Of a DNA stretch of 35,752 nucleotides, positions 6,724-14,093 are shown in pieces. A program made the position numbers and the translations under genes. This stretch comes from Patescibacteria group bacterium (GTDB lineage: Bacteria; Patescibacteriota; Patescibacteriia; UBA1558; GWA2-36-10), in assembly GCA_028718865.1 (NCBI GenBank), contig JAQUKX010000004.1, forward strand, positions 1 to 35,752, read 5' to 3'. Every line of letters begins with the position of its first letter. The first letter of the stretch is position 1. The notes beneath the pieces were generated by a model. That model was given only the letters and a program-made list of their open reading frames with translations. It ran no database searches and was not told where the DNA came from.

Positions 6724-7438
6724 AGATAATAGACTAAAAAATTCTAACGATTTAGGAGATAAGTTAATAAAAATTTACTCACACTTTGAGGATTGTTTAA
6801 ACAAACAAAGAGTAGAATTAAAAAAACTAAATTTAAAAAACGAACTTAGATATATATATGTAGTAGAAACCTTTGAGGCGATTAACGATTGTATTAGTTT
6901 ATCACATAAATTAAATACGCCTAAAGAACACGTCCACGGCTTAGTAGTAATTAGACCCGCTTTTGAAAATTTATTAAGATTAGAATATTTCCTAAATCAA
7001 ACAAAGGAAAAACAAAATGAATTAGCAACAAAAGAAGTATTAAAAATAGCTGCTAGATTTTATAAATTTACCGGGGATGAAAAATATAAAACTTACTATA
7101 AAAAATTTAATAAGGAAGCCATAACCTCTAATGATATAGAAAGATTCGATACTAAAGATAAAATTTTTCCTGACATAAAAACTTTGATAAATAAAACAAA
7201 AATTAACATTAAAGACCTAGAATTCATATACTCTAATTTATCTGAATTTAGTCATGGGAGATTAATGGCTTTGGTAATGGGTAAGTCTGAATTACAATAT
7301 TTTAGTCCAACGCCAATAGCGCATCTAATAACTATAGAATTAATGAAAATTACAGATAATTTTCTAAATAGAAAAACATATAACTACATAAAAACTGCTA
7401 TGGAAAAATCAAGTAAAATTTTATCTATAAGTAAATAA
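6713..7438 (+). CDS. DUF5677-like protein of unknown function, AT-rich
   Basis: 241 residues, mostly alpha-helical and charged, with no signal or membrane segment. Two segments recall the DUF5677 family: RPAFENLLRLEYFL in the middle and YSNLSEFSHG near the C-terminus, a conserved aromatic-Leu-Ser-His pattern. The longer reading frame starts at 6605 inside secA; the ATG at 6713 is preferred because only from there does the sequence stop being constrained by secA, leaving an 11-bp overlap. No Shine-Dalgarno sequence is visible. Its stop abuts the ATG of the next gene (TAAATG). Base composition is plainly more A/T-rich, with codons such as AAA, TTA, ATA and AGA, than secA or the next gene. It looks like a late insertion into the secA operon. 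Function unknown. Confidence 0.7.
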   Translation: MGSKDNRLKNSNDLGDKLIKIYSHFEDCLNKQRVELKKLNLKNELRYIYVVETFEAINDCISLSHKLNTPKEHVHGLVVIRPAFENLLRLEYFLNQTKEKQNELATKEVLKIAARFYKFTGDEKYKTYYKKFNKEAITSNDIERFDTKDKIFPDIKTLINKTKINIKDLEFIYSNLSEFSHGRLMALVMGKSELQYFSPTPIAHLITIELMKITDNFLNRKTYNYIKTAMEKSSKILSISK

Positions 7439-7762
7439 ATGCCAGCGAAAAAATACAAAATAGTAGTTTTTGTACCTATTGATTCTGCCGATTTAGTGCG
7501 TCAAGCTATAGCCCAAGCCGGCGCTGGCCAAATAGGAAATTATAGCCACGCCAGTTTTTCCAGTCGCGGTATCGGTAGATTCAAACCCCTTGATGGCGCC
7601 AATCCAACTATCGGCCAAGTAAGAAAAATAGCCGAAGTAGAGGAGGAGAGAATTGAAGTAATTTGTCCACAAGAAGTAGCTGAACAGGTTATCCAAGCCA
7701 TGAAAAAAGCCCATCCTTATGAAGAGGTGGCTTATGATGTTTATAAATTAGAAAATATTTAA
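7439..7762 (+). CDS. Standalone NIF3-insert (CutA/PII-like) domain protein
   Basis: 107 residues matching the insert domain of NIF3/YqfO proteins (NGG1p-interacting-factor family), here as a free-standing protein. Signature segments are KYKIVVFVPIDSADLVRQAI at the N-terminus, the central IGNYSHASFSSRGIGRFKPL and, at the end, KAHPYEEVAYDVYKL. The fold is a ferredoxin-like CutA/PII-type trimerising unit. In full-length NIF3 this unit sits in the middle of a GTP-cyclohydrolase-like metal enzyme that is absent here. The molecular role is unknown. It starts directly after the stop of the upstream gene, so translation is probably coupled. Confidence 0.85.
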   Translation: MPAKKYKIVVFVPIDSADLVRQAIAQAGAGQIGNYSHASFSSRGIGRFKPLDGANPTIGQVRKIAEVEEERIEVICPQEVAEQVIQAMKKAHPYEEVAYDVYKLENI

Positions 7763-7791
7763 TAAAAAAACCAGCCAATGATGGGCTTGGC
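7763..7791 (-). terminator. Terminator of structured RNA C
   Basis: Read on the minus strand, GCCAA/TTGGC (7787-7791/7774-7778) or the overlapping stem CCAAGCC/GGCTGG, followed by TGG and seven T (7764-7770). It lies directly against the stop codon of the plus-strand gene at 7760-7762. Confidence 0.7.
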
Positions 7792-7872
7792 CGGGATCAG
7801 GTCTCAGAGAGCAGTTGCTCTCTGTAGGCGTCCCTACAACGCCTCGTTGTTCGGCCAAAGGCCTACACCTGA
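7763..7872 (-). ncRNA. Structured RNA C, about 110 nt
   Basis: The space between two plus-strand genes is filled with helices: P1 7797-7802/7867-7872 (TCAGGT/ACCTGA), a strong hairpin 7805-7824 (9 bp, CAGAGAGCA), a hairpin 7826-7831/7839-7844 (AGGCGT), and GGCC/GGCC at 7853-7863. GTAGGC (7824-7829) can instead pair with GCCTAC (7861-7866), an alternative to the two middle hairpins. The minus strand is favoured because TATAAT lies 6 bases before P1 and a U7 terminator follows. The -35 box is weak. A plus-strand leader of the Nudix gene cannot be excluded. No known family was recognised. Confidence 0.55.
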
Positions 7873-7878
7873 GTTGGT

Positions 7879-7907
7879 ATTATAAATATATTATTTTTTC
7901 AGATAAA
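7879..7907 (-). promoter_or_regulatory. Candidate promoter of RNA C
   Basis: TATAAT on the minus strand (7879-7884). At 17-base spacing the -35 position reads TTTATC (7902-7907), a poor match. The predicted start is about 7872, the first base of helix P1. Confidence 0.45.
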
Positions 7908-7922
7908 AAGCAATAAAAATAA

Positions 7923-8426
7923 ATGAAAACCCTGCTGACTTTGACGCTAATTCAAAAAAACAAGCAAATACTTTTGGGTTATAAAAAAAGAGGTTTTGGA
8001 ATTGGCAGGTTTAACGGCTTTGGTGGCAAAGTAGAAAAAGAAGAGAGTGTTAAAGAAGCCGCTTATAGAGAAGTATTTGAAGAAGCAGGAATTGAAGTGC
8101 ATGATTTGGAAGAAATCGGAATAATTGATTTTTCTTGGAACAATCAAAAAAATCCGCCTCTAACAGTTTATGTTTTTAAGGCCGATTCTTTTTCCGGTCA
8201 AATTGAGGAAAGCGAAGAAATGAAGCCAGAGTGGTTTGAAATAGATAAAATCCCTTATAAAAAAATGTGGGATGATGACCGCTACTGGTTTCCTTATTTT
8301 CTTCAAAACAAAAAATTTCAAGCCGAGTTTATTTTTGACAGCAAAGATAAGGTAGTTGAATACAATATCCAGGAAATGACTGACGCAAATAAATCCAGAC
8401 AAAAAGAAGAGGAGCCCGCAAGCTGA
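7923..8426 (+). CDS. MTH1-like Nudix hydrolase (8-oxo-dGTP type)
   Basis: 167 residues. The full Nudix box GX5EX7REVXEEXG lies at about 35-57. The rest follows human MTH1 (NUDT1) closely: KKRGFGIGRFNGFGGKVEKE at the start and, after the box, MKPEWFEIDKIPYKKMWDDD, which matches the MTH1 substrate pocket with its paired acidic residues. This supports hydrolysis of oxidised purine triphosphates such as 8-oxo-dGTP or 2-OH-dATP to monophosphates, cleaning the nucleotide pool. No clear Shine-Dalgarno sequence is visible. It is flanked by two minus-strand RNA candidates, and the terminator of RNA D overlaps its last 27 bases, so the two transcripts are convergent and partly antisense. Confidence 0.9.
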   Translation: MKTLLTLTLIQKNKQILLGYKKRGFGIGRFNGFGGKVEKEESVKEAAYREVFEEAGIEVHDLEEIGIIDFSWNNQKNPPLTVYVFKADSFSGQIEESEEMKPEWFEIDKIPYKKMWDDDRYWFPYFLQNKKFQAEFIFDSKDKVVEYNIQEMTDANKSRQKEEEPAS

Positions 8427-8445
8427 TAACAGTTTTTGAGCTCCT
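8400..8445 (-). terminator. Terminator of RNA D inside the Nudix gene end
   Basis: Minus-strand stem AGGAGCTC/GGGCTCCT (8438-8445/8410-8417, one G-U pair) followed by CTTTTT (8401-8406). It overlaps the last 27 coding bases of the Nudix gene on the other strand. Confidence 0.65.
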
Positions 8446-8607
8446 TGAATTGATTGATTTTGACTCGGGGAGCGCTCCCGGCAACACGTCTCTTCTATTT
8501 TTGAACACAATTTTACGTGTTTTGTCTCATATAGAGACTAAGGATCCTTTTCGCTTACGCTACTTCGGTCTCCTCGCCAGGAACGCTCCCGCCCGTCGAC
8601 CAATCAA
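8400..8607 (-). ncRNA. Structured RNA D, about 205 nt
   Basis: Minus-strand RNA with a consensus-like promoter and a terminator. P1 is ATTGATTG/CAATCAAT (8601-8608/8449-8456) and begins at the predicted 5' end. GGGAGCG (8584-8590) can pair with CGCTCCC in the perfect palindrome GGGAGCGCTCCC (8468-8479), or that palindrome can fold or dimerise on itself. Inner helices are GTCTC/GAGAC (8524-8538, 5 bp) and AACACGT/ACGTGTT (7 bp, pairing 8514-8520 with 8483-8489). No ORF fits. The motifs of tmRNA, RNase P RNA and SRP RNA were not found. The layout of P1, half-site and palindrome repeats that of RNA A. Confidence 0.65.
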
Positions 8608-8613
8608 TAGAGT

Positions 8614-8642
8614 ATATTAGCACAAATAAAATAATTTGTCAA
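8614..8642 (-). promoter_or_regulatory. Promoter of RNA D
   Basis: Minus strand TTGACA (8637-8642), exactly 17 bases, TAATAT (8614-8619): the same two hexamers as the RNA A promoter. Predicted start about 8607. Confidence 0.8.
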
Positions 8643-8697
8643 TAGGAGCTCAATAACCTTGAAAAAATCGCTAATTTTTGCTAAATTATAGCTAATT

Positions 8698-10227
8698 ATG
8701 AACTACAAATACCATGATTACTATTACTACCGATTTTTGGAAATAATACCAGGTTTTTTGGTTTGGCTGACTTTTACCGTAGCAATTTTGTTGGCATTTT
8801 TCAATCCGCTGGCTGGTATTTACTTTATAATTGTCTATGATGTTTACTTTGTCCTGCGGGTGCTCTATATGCTTATCTTTCTTTTAATATCTTGGTTTAA
8901 GTACAGAAAAGCAATCAAAACCAACTGGTGGCAATTTTTACAGACTAATCACCAAAACTGGGCTGACTATTATCATCTTATTTTTTTACCAACTGCCGGC
9001 GAACCTTGGGAAGTAGTAGACACTACTTTTGATAATCTGGCTCAAAAAACCAAATACGACCAGAAAAAAATGATCTTGGCTTTGGCTGGAGAAGAGCGCT
9101 TCCAAGAGCAGTTTGCCGAAATTGCCCAAAAGATAAAAGAAAAATATCAAACTGTCTTTTATCAAATACTAATAACTATTCATCCTGATGATATTGCCGG
9201 CGAAGTCAAAGGCAAAGGCTCCAATCTCTATCATGCCGGCCATGAAGCTAAAAAATTCATAGATCAAGAGGGGATAGATTACAAAAAAATCATTGTTTCT
9301 ACTTTTGATATTGATACTATTTCTCATCCGGATTATTTTGCTTATTTGACCCAGCGCTTTATCAGTCACAAAAATCCCTACCGCGCCAGCTTCCAGCCCT
9401 TGGCTTTTTATCACAATAATGTCTGGGAATCAGATATTTTCACTCGAGTGGTGGCCAATTCCACTACTTTTTGGCTGTTAACTGACCTAGCCAGACCAGA
9501 TAGATTATTTACCTTTTCTTCCCACTCTATGAGCTGGCAAGCATTGGTAGATATCGGCTTTTGGCAAAACAATATTGTTACCGAAGACTCACGCATATTC
9601 TTGCAGTGTTTTATACGCTATGATGGTGACTACAAAGTAGAACCAATGCATATTCCGGTTTCTATGAATACCGTCTATGTTGGTAATTTTTGGCGTAGCC
9701 TAAAAAACCAATATAGACAAATGCGTCGCTGGGCCTGGGGAGTGGAACACTTTCCTTATATGGTTTGGCATTTCAAAAAAAATAAGAAAATCCCCAAAAG
9801 AAAAAAATGGATTTATATTTGGAATCAAACCGAAGGAGTCTATTCCTGGGCAACTGCTCCGGTCTTGGTCCTGGTAATGGGACGCTTACCTTTATTTGTG
9901 GCGGAAAAACAAAACCTGACCAATGTCCTGACCCAAAATGCTCCTTTGCTACTGGAACAGCTAATGCGTTTTGGTATGATAGGATTATTTATTATCGCAA
10001 TTATGAGCGTGGTTATACTGCCACCTATGCCCAAAAAACTACCGCAAAACTTTTTGAGTCGCTTACTCAACTACAGCTTGATGTTCTTGCAATGGATGAT
10101 TTTCCCCGTTACTATGATCCTTTTTGGTTCGGTGCCGGCGATTGACTCCCAAACCCGCTTGATGTTGGGTAAATATCTTGGTTTTTGGGTAACGGAAAAA
10201 AAGAAATTAAGTTTAGAGGAAAATTAA
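8698..10227 (+). CDS. Membrane glycosyltransferase, GT2/cellulose-synthase-like
   Basis: 509 residues: two or three N-terminal membrane helices (about 17-65), a cytosolic GT-A domain, then three or four C-terminal helices (about 385-490). Catalytic landmarks are DID (204-206, nucleotide-sugar/metal binding), TED (295-297, general base) and QMRRW (341-345), the Q-x-x-RW signature of processive GT2 enzymes such as cellulose, hyaluronan and chitin synthases. The N-terminal GT-A part is unusual: the usual first strand with a VDDGS-type motif is not evident and a longer segment stands in its place. The likely role is polymerising or transferring sugars at the membrane for a surface glycan. Substrate unknown. 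A possible promoter (TTGAAA 8659-8664, TAAATT 8682-8687) lies 10 bases before the ATG. The S41 peptidase gene follows 28 bases later. Confidence 0.88.
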   Translation: MNYKYHDYYYYRFLEIIPGFLVWLTFTVAILLAFFNPLAGIYFIIVYDVYFVLRVLYMLIFLLISWFKYRKAIKTNWWQFLQTNHQNWADYYHLIFLPTAGEPWEVVDTTFDNLAQKTKYDQKKMILALAGEERFQEQFAEIAQKIKEKYQTVFYQILITIHPDDIAGEVKGKGSNLYHAGHEAKKFIDQEGIDYKKIIVSTFDIDTISHPDYFAYLTQRFISHKNPYRASFQPLAFYHNNVWESDIFTRVVANSTTFWLLTDLARPDRLFTFSSHSMSWQALVDIGFWQNNIVTEDSRIFLQCFIRYDGDYKVEPMHIPVSMNTVYVGNFWRSLKNQYRQMRRWAWGVEHFPYMVWHFKKNKKIPKRKKWIYIWNQTEGVYSWATAPVLVLVMGRLPLFVAEKQNLTNVLTQNAPLLLEQLMRFGMIGLFIIAIMSVVILPPMPKKLPQNFLSRLLNYSLMFLQWMIFPVTMILFGSVPAIDSQTRLMLGKYLGFWVTEKKKLSLEEN

Positions 10228-10255
10228 AAAATTTAAAATTATAATTTATAAATAT

Positions 10256-11803
10256 ATGAAAAAGTTTTTATTTATTTTTAGCCTGTTTTTTTCCTGCTTA
10301 TTTATCCAAACAGCTCAGGCTAACTCTCCCTCTGACTATCAAGAAATAAAAAACCGCTACAGCGGTAGCGTAGTTGTTTGTGATGAAGGTTTTGACAAAA
10401 GTTATTGGTATATTGTTCCAATAAAAGCAGAAAAATTCCCCCTAGAAAATACTGTTGATTTAAATAGCCTTCTTAATCTTTTTGCCCAAGGAATACATAA
10501 CAAAGATCTGGAGAAAATAAGTAGCAAAGAAGCTCTGACTAATATAGACTATCAGTTAACTCACAAGTTCCGTGGCCGTTTTCTGTTGCAAACTGAAGAA
10601 AAAGGTGAAGCTTGGTATATCAACCCTTTAGACAATCAGCGTTATTATATTAGCAATAATACCCAAGGTTTAGAAACTCTAAAAAACCTAGCTATTGATA
10701 TCAGCCGCGATAAGCTGGAAATATTTACTCTTTCAGAAGCTAAAGATTCTATCTCTGTGAGCAAAAAAGAGTTTGAGTTTTTTCGCTATTTTGAAGTTTT
10801 TGATCTCTTGAAAAATCGTTATTATCAACCAGATTTAGTAAATGAAAAAGAATTATTTTACGGCTCACTCCAAGGTATGGCCCAGTCATTGGGCGATCCT
10901 TATACTGAATTTTTCACTCCTAGTGCCAAAAAAGATTTTGATAATAGTCTGGAAGGGACTTTGGAGGGCATAGGAGTAATGATAGACACCAGAGAAGGAA
11001 TTTTGGAAATAATTAGCCCTTTAGAAAATTCTCCAGCTATAAAAGCGGGTTTAAAAGCCAAAGATCAGATTTTGACTGTAGACGGTATTGATATTTACGG
11101 CTATCACCTAGAAGATAGCGTCAATTTGATCAAAGGACCGGCCGGCACTGAAGTTCTTTTAAATATTTATCGGCCCTCTAGCAGAGAAAATTTTTCTCTA
11201 AAAATCACCCGCGAAAAAATAAATCTAGAGAGTATCAGTGGTCAAGAGCTGGAAAACAACATTATTTATTTTAAGATAAATCGCTTTGATTTAAATTTAA
11301 AATCAGAATTTGAAAATATAAAAAAAGAGTTATTAAAACCAAATAGCAGGGGAGTGATTATTGATTTGCGTAATAATCCCGGAGGTTATAGCCAAGCAGC
11401 TCTTGATCTGGCTGACTACTGGCTACCCAAAAATGTTACAGTGGTGCAAGAAAAATATCCAGACAGTTTATATCTTTACAACTCTCGTCAAGAACAAAAA
11501 ATAAATTTACCCACTGTGATTTTAGTCAACCAAGGTACCGCTTCGGCTTCAGAAATATTTGCCGCTGCTTTATCTGAACATGGAGTGGCTAAAATAATAG
11601 GCCAAGAAACTTTTGGGAAAGGTACTGGCCAGATGCTTTTCAATTTTCCTGATCAATCCGCTTTGAAGTTTACTATTTTTGAGTGGCTCACTCCCAATGG
11701 CCAGTCGCTAGAAAAAAATGGCCTAGTCCCTGATCTTATTATAGAAAACCAAGACGACGATTTTGATAAACAGTTGGAAAAAGCAATTGAAATTTTAAGA
11801 TAG
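10256..11803 (+). CDS. Secreted S41 carboxy-terminal processing peptidase
   Basis: 515 residues with a signal peptide (about 1-22, ending TAQA). Residues about 25-170 form an extra N-terminal region containing GEAWYINP and RYYI, an element that recurs in envelope proteins of this group. A PDZ domain (about 230-320, GIGVMIDT to GPAGTEVLL) recognises substrate C-termini, and the S41 domain follows. The Ser nucleophile lies in TASASEIF (about 428-435) and the Lys base in FGKGTGQ (K455), so the Ser-Lys dyad is complete. The protein presumably works outside the membrane in trimming or quality control. TATAAT at 10240-10245 lies 10 bases before the ATG and may give a private promoter. The second half of the protein is longer and better conserved than the novel N-terminal part. 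Confidence 0.93.
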   Translation: MKKFLFIFSLFFSCLFIQTAQANSPSDYQEIKNRYSGSVVVCDEGFDKSYWYIVPIKAEKFPLENTVDLNSLLNLFAQGIHNKDLEKISSKEALTNIDYQLTHKFRGRFLLQTEEKGEAWYINPLDNQRYYISNNTQGLETLKNLAIDISRDKLEIFTLSEAKDSISVSKKEFEFFRYFEVFDLLKNRYYQPDLVNEKELFYGSLQGMAQSLGDPYTEFFTPSAKKDFDNSLEGTLEGIGVMIDTREGILEIISPLENSPAIKAGLKAKDQILTVDGIDIYGYHLEDSVNLIKGPAGTEVLLNIYRPSSRENFSLKITREKINLESISGQELENNIIYFKINRFDLNLKSEFENIKKELLKPNSRGVIIDLRNNPGGYSQAALDLADYWLPKNVTVVQEKYPDSLYLYNSRQEQKINLPTVILVNQGTASASEIFAAALSEHGVAKIIGQETFGKGTGQMLFNFPDQSALKFTIFEWLTPNGQSLEKNGLVPDLIIENQDDDFDKQLEKAIEILR

Positions 11804-11843
11804 ATAAAGTAAACTAAAATAAATTATAATTATCAATAAATTT

Positions 11844-12668
11844 ATGGATTTTGAAAAAATGCCACCGGAAAATGAAAATATAAATCCCCAAGAACAAATA
11901 CCTGATACTGACCCTATAAAAAATCAAGAACCAGCAAAAGAAGAAATACTAGCTGAATTGGTAAATGATTCTCAAGCAGCTCAAGAAGCTGATGCTAACG
12001 AGTTGGCTAGTTTGAGAGAAAGCATGGGACTACCTCAAAAAAATGAAGCTGGATTTTCAGAAGTTGATCCTAAGAAAGAAGCTTTAATCAAAGAAAGAGG
12101 TCTTTTTGAAGCAGAACTAACAGCCGGCAATCTGGAATCAGCTGAGGCAAGGTTGATGAACTTAAAAGAAAAAATAGAAGCACGTGAACTTGATCATAAA
12201 AGCCGAAGTTTATATAAAGCAGCCAAACAGACTGCTAACTGGGATCTAGCCAGAAGGATGATCCCTTTAGCTAGTGATGAAAACGGTCGTATTGGCCGAG
12301 CAGAAGCTTGGAGTAAAGAAAGCGGTCAATCTTATGAAGGAGAGCCAGTTGTAGAAAAAAATCCAAATGAAAAGGAAACTGCTATAGAAACAATGGATAA
12401 AACAAAAACCAGCTATTTCAAGGCTTTATTGGAAGCTGGTCAGTTTGATGAGGCAGAAGCTTGGGTAATGACAAATAAAGATGGAAAATATGCTGGCAAT
12501 ACTGACTGGTTAAAACATGTTAGTGGGCCATTATTCAAACAATATAGAGCAAAACAAGATTGGGTAAATGCTAAAAGAATGGTCGAGATGCTACCTGAAG
12601 ATCAAGATAAAGAAAATAGACGACAAAAATTAGCCCAAGAAGCTGGTCAGCCTTACGAGCAAATTTAG
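11844..12668 (+). CDS. Unknown protein with two tandem ~80-residue repeats
   Basis: 274 residues, soluble, strongly acidic and rich in Glu, Ala, Lys and Gln. After a disordered N-terminus (1-80) come two related helical units: about 87-164 (FEAELTAGNLESAEARLM ... NWDLARRM ... ESGQSYE) and 192-272 (FKALLEAGQFDEAEAWVM ... DWVNAKRM ... EAGQPYE). The alternation of small and aromatic residues looks like TPR or SEL1-type helical hairpins, but no family was recognised. A linker (165-190) joins them. There is no signal peptide. TATAAT (11825-11830) lies 13 bases before the ATG. The gene converges on fmt with only 10 bases between the stops. Function unknown; a protein-binding role is a guess from the repeat form. 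Confidence 0.75.
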   Translation: MDFEKMPPENENINPQEQIPDTDPIKNQEPAKEEILAELVNDSQAAQEADANELASLRESMGLPQKNEAGFSEVDPKKEALIKERGLFEAELTAGNLESAEARLMNLKEKIEARELDHKSRSLYKAAKQTANWDLARRMIPLASDENGRIGRAEAWSKESGQSYEGEPVVEKNPNEKETAIETMDKTKTSYFKALLEAGQFDEAEAWVMTNKDGKYAGNTDWLKHVSGPLFKQYRAKQDWVNAKRMVEMLPEDQDKENRRQKLAQEAGQPYEQI

Positions 12669-12678
12669 TTAATAATAT

Positions 12679-13602
12679 TTAGGTCAAATATTTTTGATAG
12701 CCACGGATAAATTCCTCGGCTGTCATTATTTTTTTAGCAAAGGGTTGAAGAGTCAAAATTTTTAAAGATTTTTCAGCCGTGCCTATAATAATGTTTTTCT
12801 TATCAAAAAAGATATTTCCCGCTGGCAATTCTTTATCAACTACTTCGCTTTTAATAATCTTTACTTCCAAATCAGCCAAACGACAAAAAGCCGAGGGCCA
12901 AGGATTAAAAGCTCTAACTTGATTGTGTATTTCTTGAGCTGATTTATGCCAATCAATTTTACCTTCTTCTTTTTTTAGCAAGCGACAATAAGTGGCCTGA
13001 GTATGATCTTGAGCTTGAGCTTTTAATTGTCCATTTAAATAGGGTTCTATTTTTTGCTCCAAAAGCTCTGCTCCAAGTACAGCTAACCGCTCAGATAGCT
13101 CTCCATAAGCCTCATTTGGCTCTATTTTGGCCTCTATTTGACCCAAAATTGGCCCGTGGTCCATTTTTTCGTCCAATTGCATCAATGACACTGCTGTGGC
13201 TTCAAAACCCCTAAAAATCGCTGTTTGAATGGGAGAAGGACCACGCAGTTCGGGTAAACGGGAAGGGTGAATATTAACTGCTGGCAAATAAGATAAATCT
13301 AAAATTTCTTTGGGAATTATCTTGCCATAAGCTACCACCACAAAAAGAGCGGGTAAATATTTTTTTAATTCAAAAATAAATTCCTGATCCAGCTTTTCTG
13401 GCGCTAGGAATTTTAGCTCATTTTCCAAACAATATTTTTTGACAGGAGAGGAAAGCTCTTTTAAACCACGGCCAGCTGGCCTATCTGGTTGGGTAACAAC
13501 TAACTTAAGCCAGCCTTTTTGGTCTAGAGATTTCAAAGAGGCTAAAGAAAATTCCGGCGTGCCCCAAAAAATAATTTTTTTATCAGTTTTTGAGCTTGTC
13601 AT
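12679..13602 (-). CDS. fmt: Methionyl-tRNA formyltransferase
   Basis: Transfers formyl from 10-formyl-THF to Met-tRNA-fMet for translation initiation. 307 residues, normal length. The N-terminal Rossmann-like catalytic domain carries the catalytic set N110, H112 (VNIHPSRLPELRG) and D148 (MDHGPILG), corresponding to Asn108, His110 and Asp146 of E. coli. The conserved GTPEFS nucleotide-site segment is at 14-19, and the C-terminal OB-like domain binds tRNA (FNPWPSAFC linker). The ATG lies inside the last codons of def (20-bp overlap), so the two are translationally coupled. The def-fmt order is the common bacterial one. In this genome leaderless mRNAs would still need the formylated initiator. 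Confidence 0.96.
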   Translation of the reverse strand: MTSSKTDKKIIFWGTPEFSLASLKSLDQKGWLKLVVTQPDRPAGRGLKELSSPVKKYCLENELKFLAPEKLDQEFIFELKKYLPALFVVVAYGKIIPKEILDLSYLPAVNIHPSRLPELRGPSPIQTAIFRGFEATAVSLMQLDEKMDHGPILGQIEAKIEPNEAYGELSERLAVLGAELLEQKIEPYLNGQLKAQAQDHTQATYCRLLKKEEGKIDWHKSAQEIHNQVRAFNPWPSAFCRLADLEVKIIKSEVVDKELPAGNIFFDKKNIIIGTAEKSLKILTLQPFAKKIMTAEEFIRGYQKYLT

Positions 13603-14086
13603 TGAGCTTGGCTTTTAGTTTTTCCAGCTCGGCCTGGCCTTTGCTTATTTTATCAGTTCTATCAATAAACAGTATTCCCTGCAAATGATCCATTTCATGC
13701 TGGAAAATTACTGCATCAAAGCCTTTGAGCTTTTCTTTTTGCACTTTGCCTGCCAAATCCTGATATTTGATATGAATTTTTTTTGGTCGGCTGACATAGC
13801 CAAAAATCCCCGGCAAAGATAAACAACCTTCTTCCATAGTAGCCTGATCTTTGGAGCTAAAAGTTATTTCCGGATTAATATAAGCTTTGAATTTGCCTTG
13901 ACCCAAGCCTATTATTAAAATAGACGATCTCACGCCTATCTGAGGAGCAGCCAATCCCACACCATCATCTGCATACATCAACTTACCCATTTCTTGAACC
14001 AAGTCAGCCAACTGCTGGCCAAACTCTTTGACTGGCAAGGCTTTTTTCCTCAAAATCGGATCGGGATATTTAACTATTTTAAACAT
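13583..14086 (-). CDS. def: Peptide deformylase
   Basis: Metal-dependent removal of the N-terminal formyl group from nascent proteins. 167 residues with all three signatures: GVGLAAPQ (42-49), EEGCLSLPG (86-93, metal ligand C88) and QHEMDHLQG (129-137, ligands H130 and H134, catalytic E131). The sequence is close to type 1 deformylases. It is the first gene of the def-fmt pair, with its own leaderless promoter (14094-14122). Confidence 0.97.
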   Translation of the reverse strand: MFKIVKYPDPILRKKALPVKEFGQQLADLVQEMGKLMYADDGVGLAAPQIGVRSSILIIGLGQGKFKAYINPEITFSSKDQATMEEGCLSLPGIFGYVSRPKKIHIKYQDLAGKVQKEKLKGFDAVIFQHEMDHLQGILFIDRTDKISKGQAELEKLKAKLNDKLKN

Positions 14087-14093
14087 ATATCAT

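Noticed and set aside
7763-7872. RNA C as a tRNA or tRNA-like gene.
   Set aside because: The helix lengths and loop sequences do not fit a cloverleaf: no TTCRA loop, no 7-bp acceptor stem and no anticodon arm.
1235-8607. Assigning RNAs A to E to tmRNA, RNase P RNA, SRP RNA or 6S RNA.
   Set aside because: None contains the conserved core sequences of the first three (for example the GAGGAAAGUCC block of RNase P RNA, the GGAA-capped SRP helix or a tRNA-like end). A and D have some 6S-like shape but no clear central bubble. A covariance search would decide.
8698-10227. The GT2-like protein as a true cellulose synthase (BcsA).
   Set aside because: It has the TED and QxxRW motifs but no PilZ domain, and no bcsB or other cellulose genes are close. 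Only the broader family is supported.
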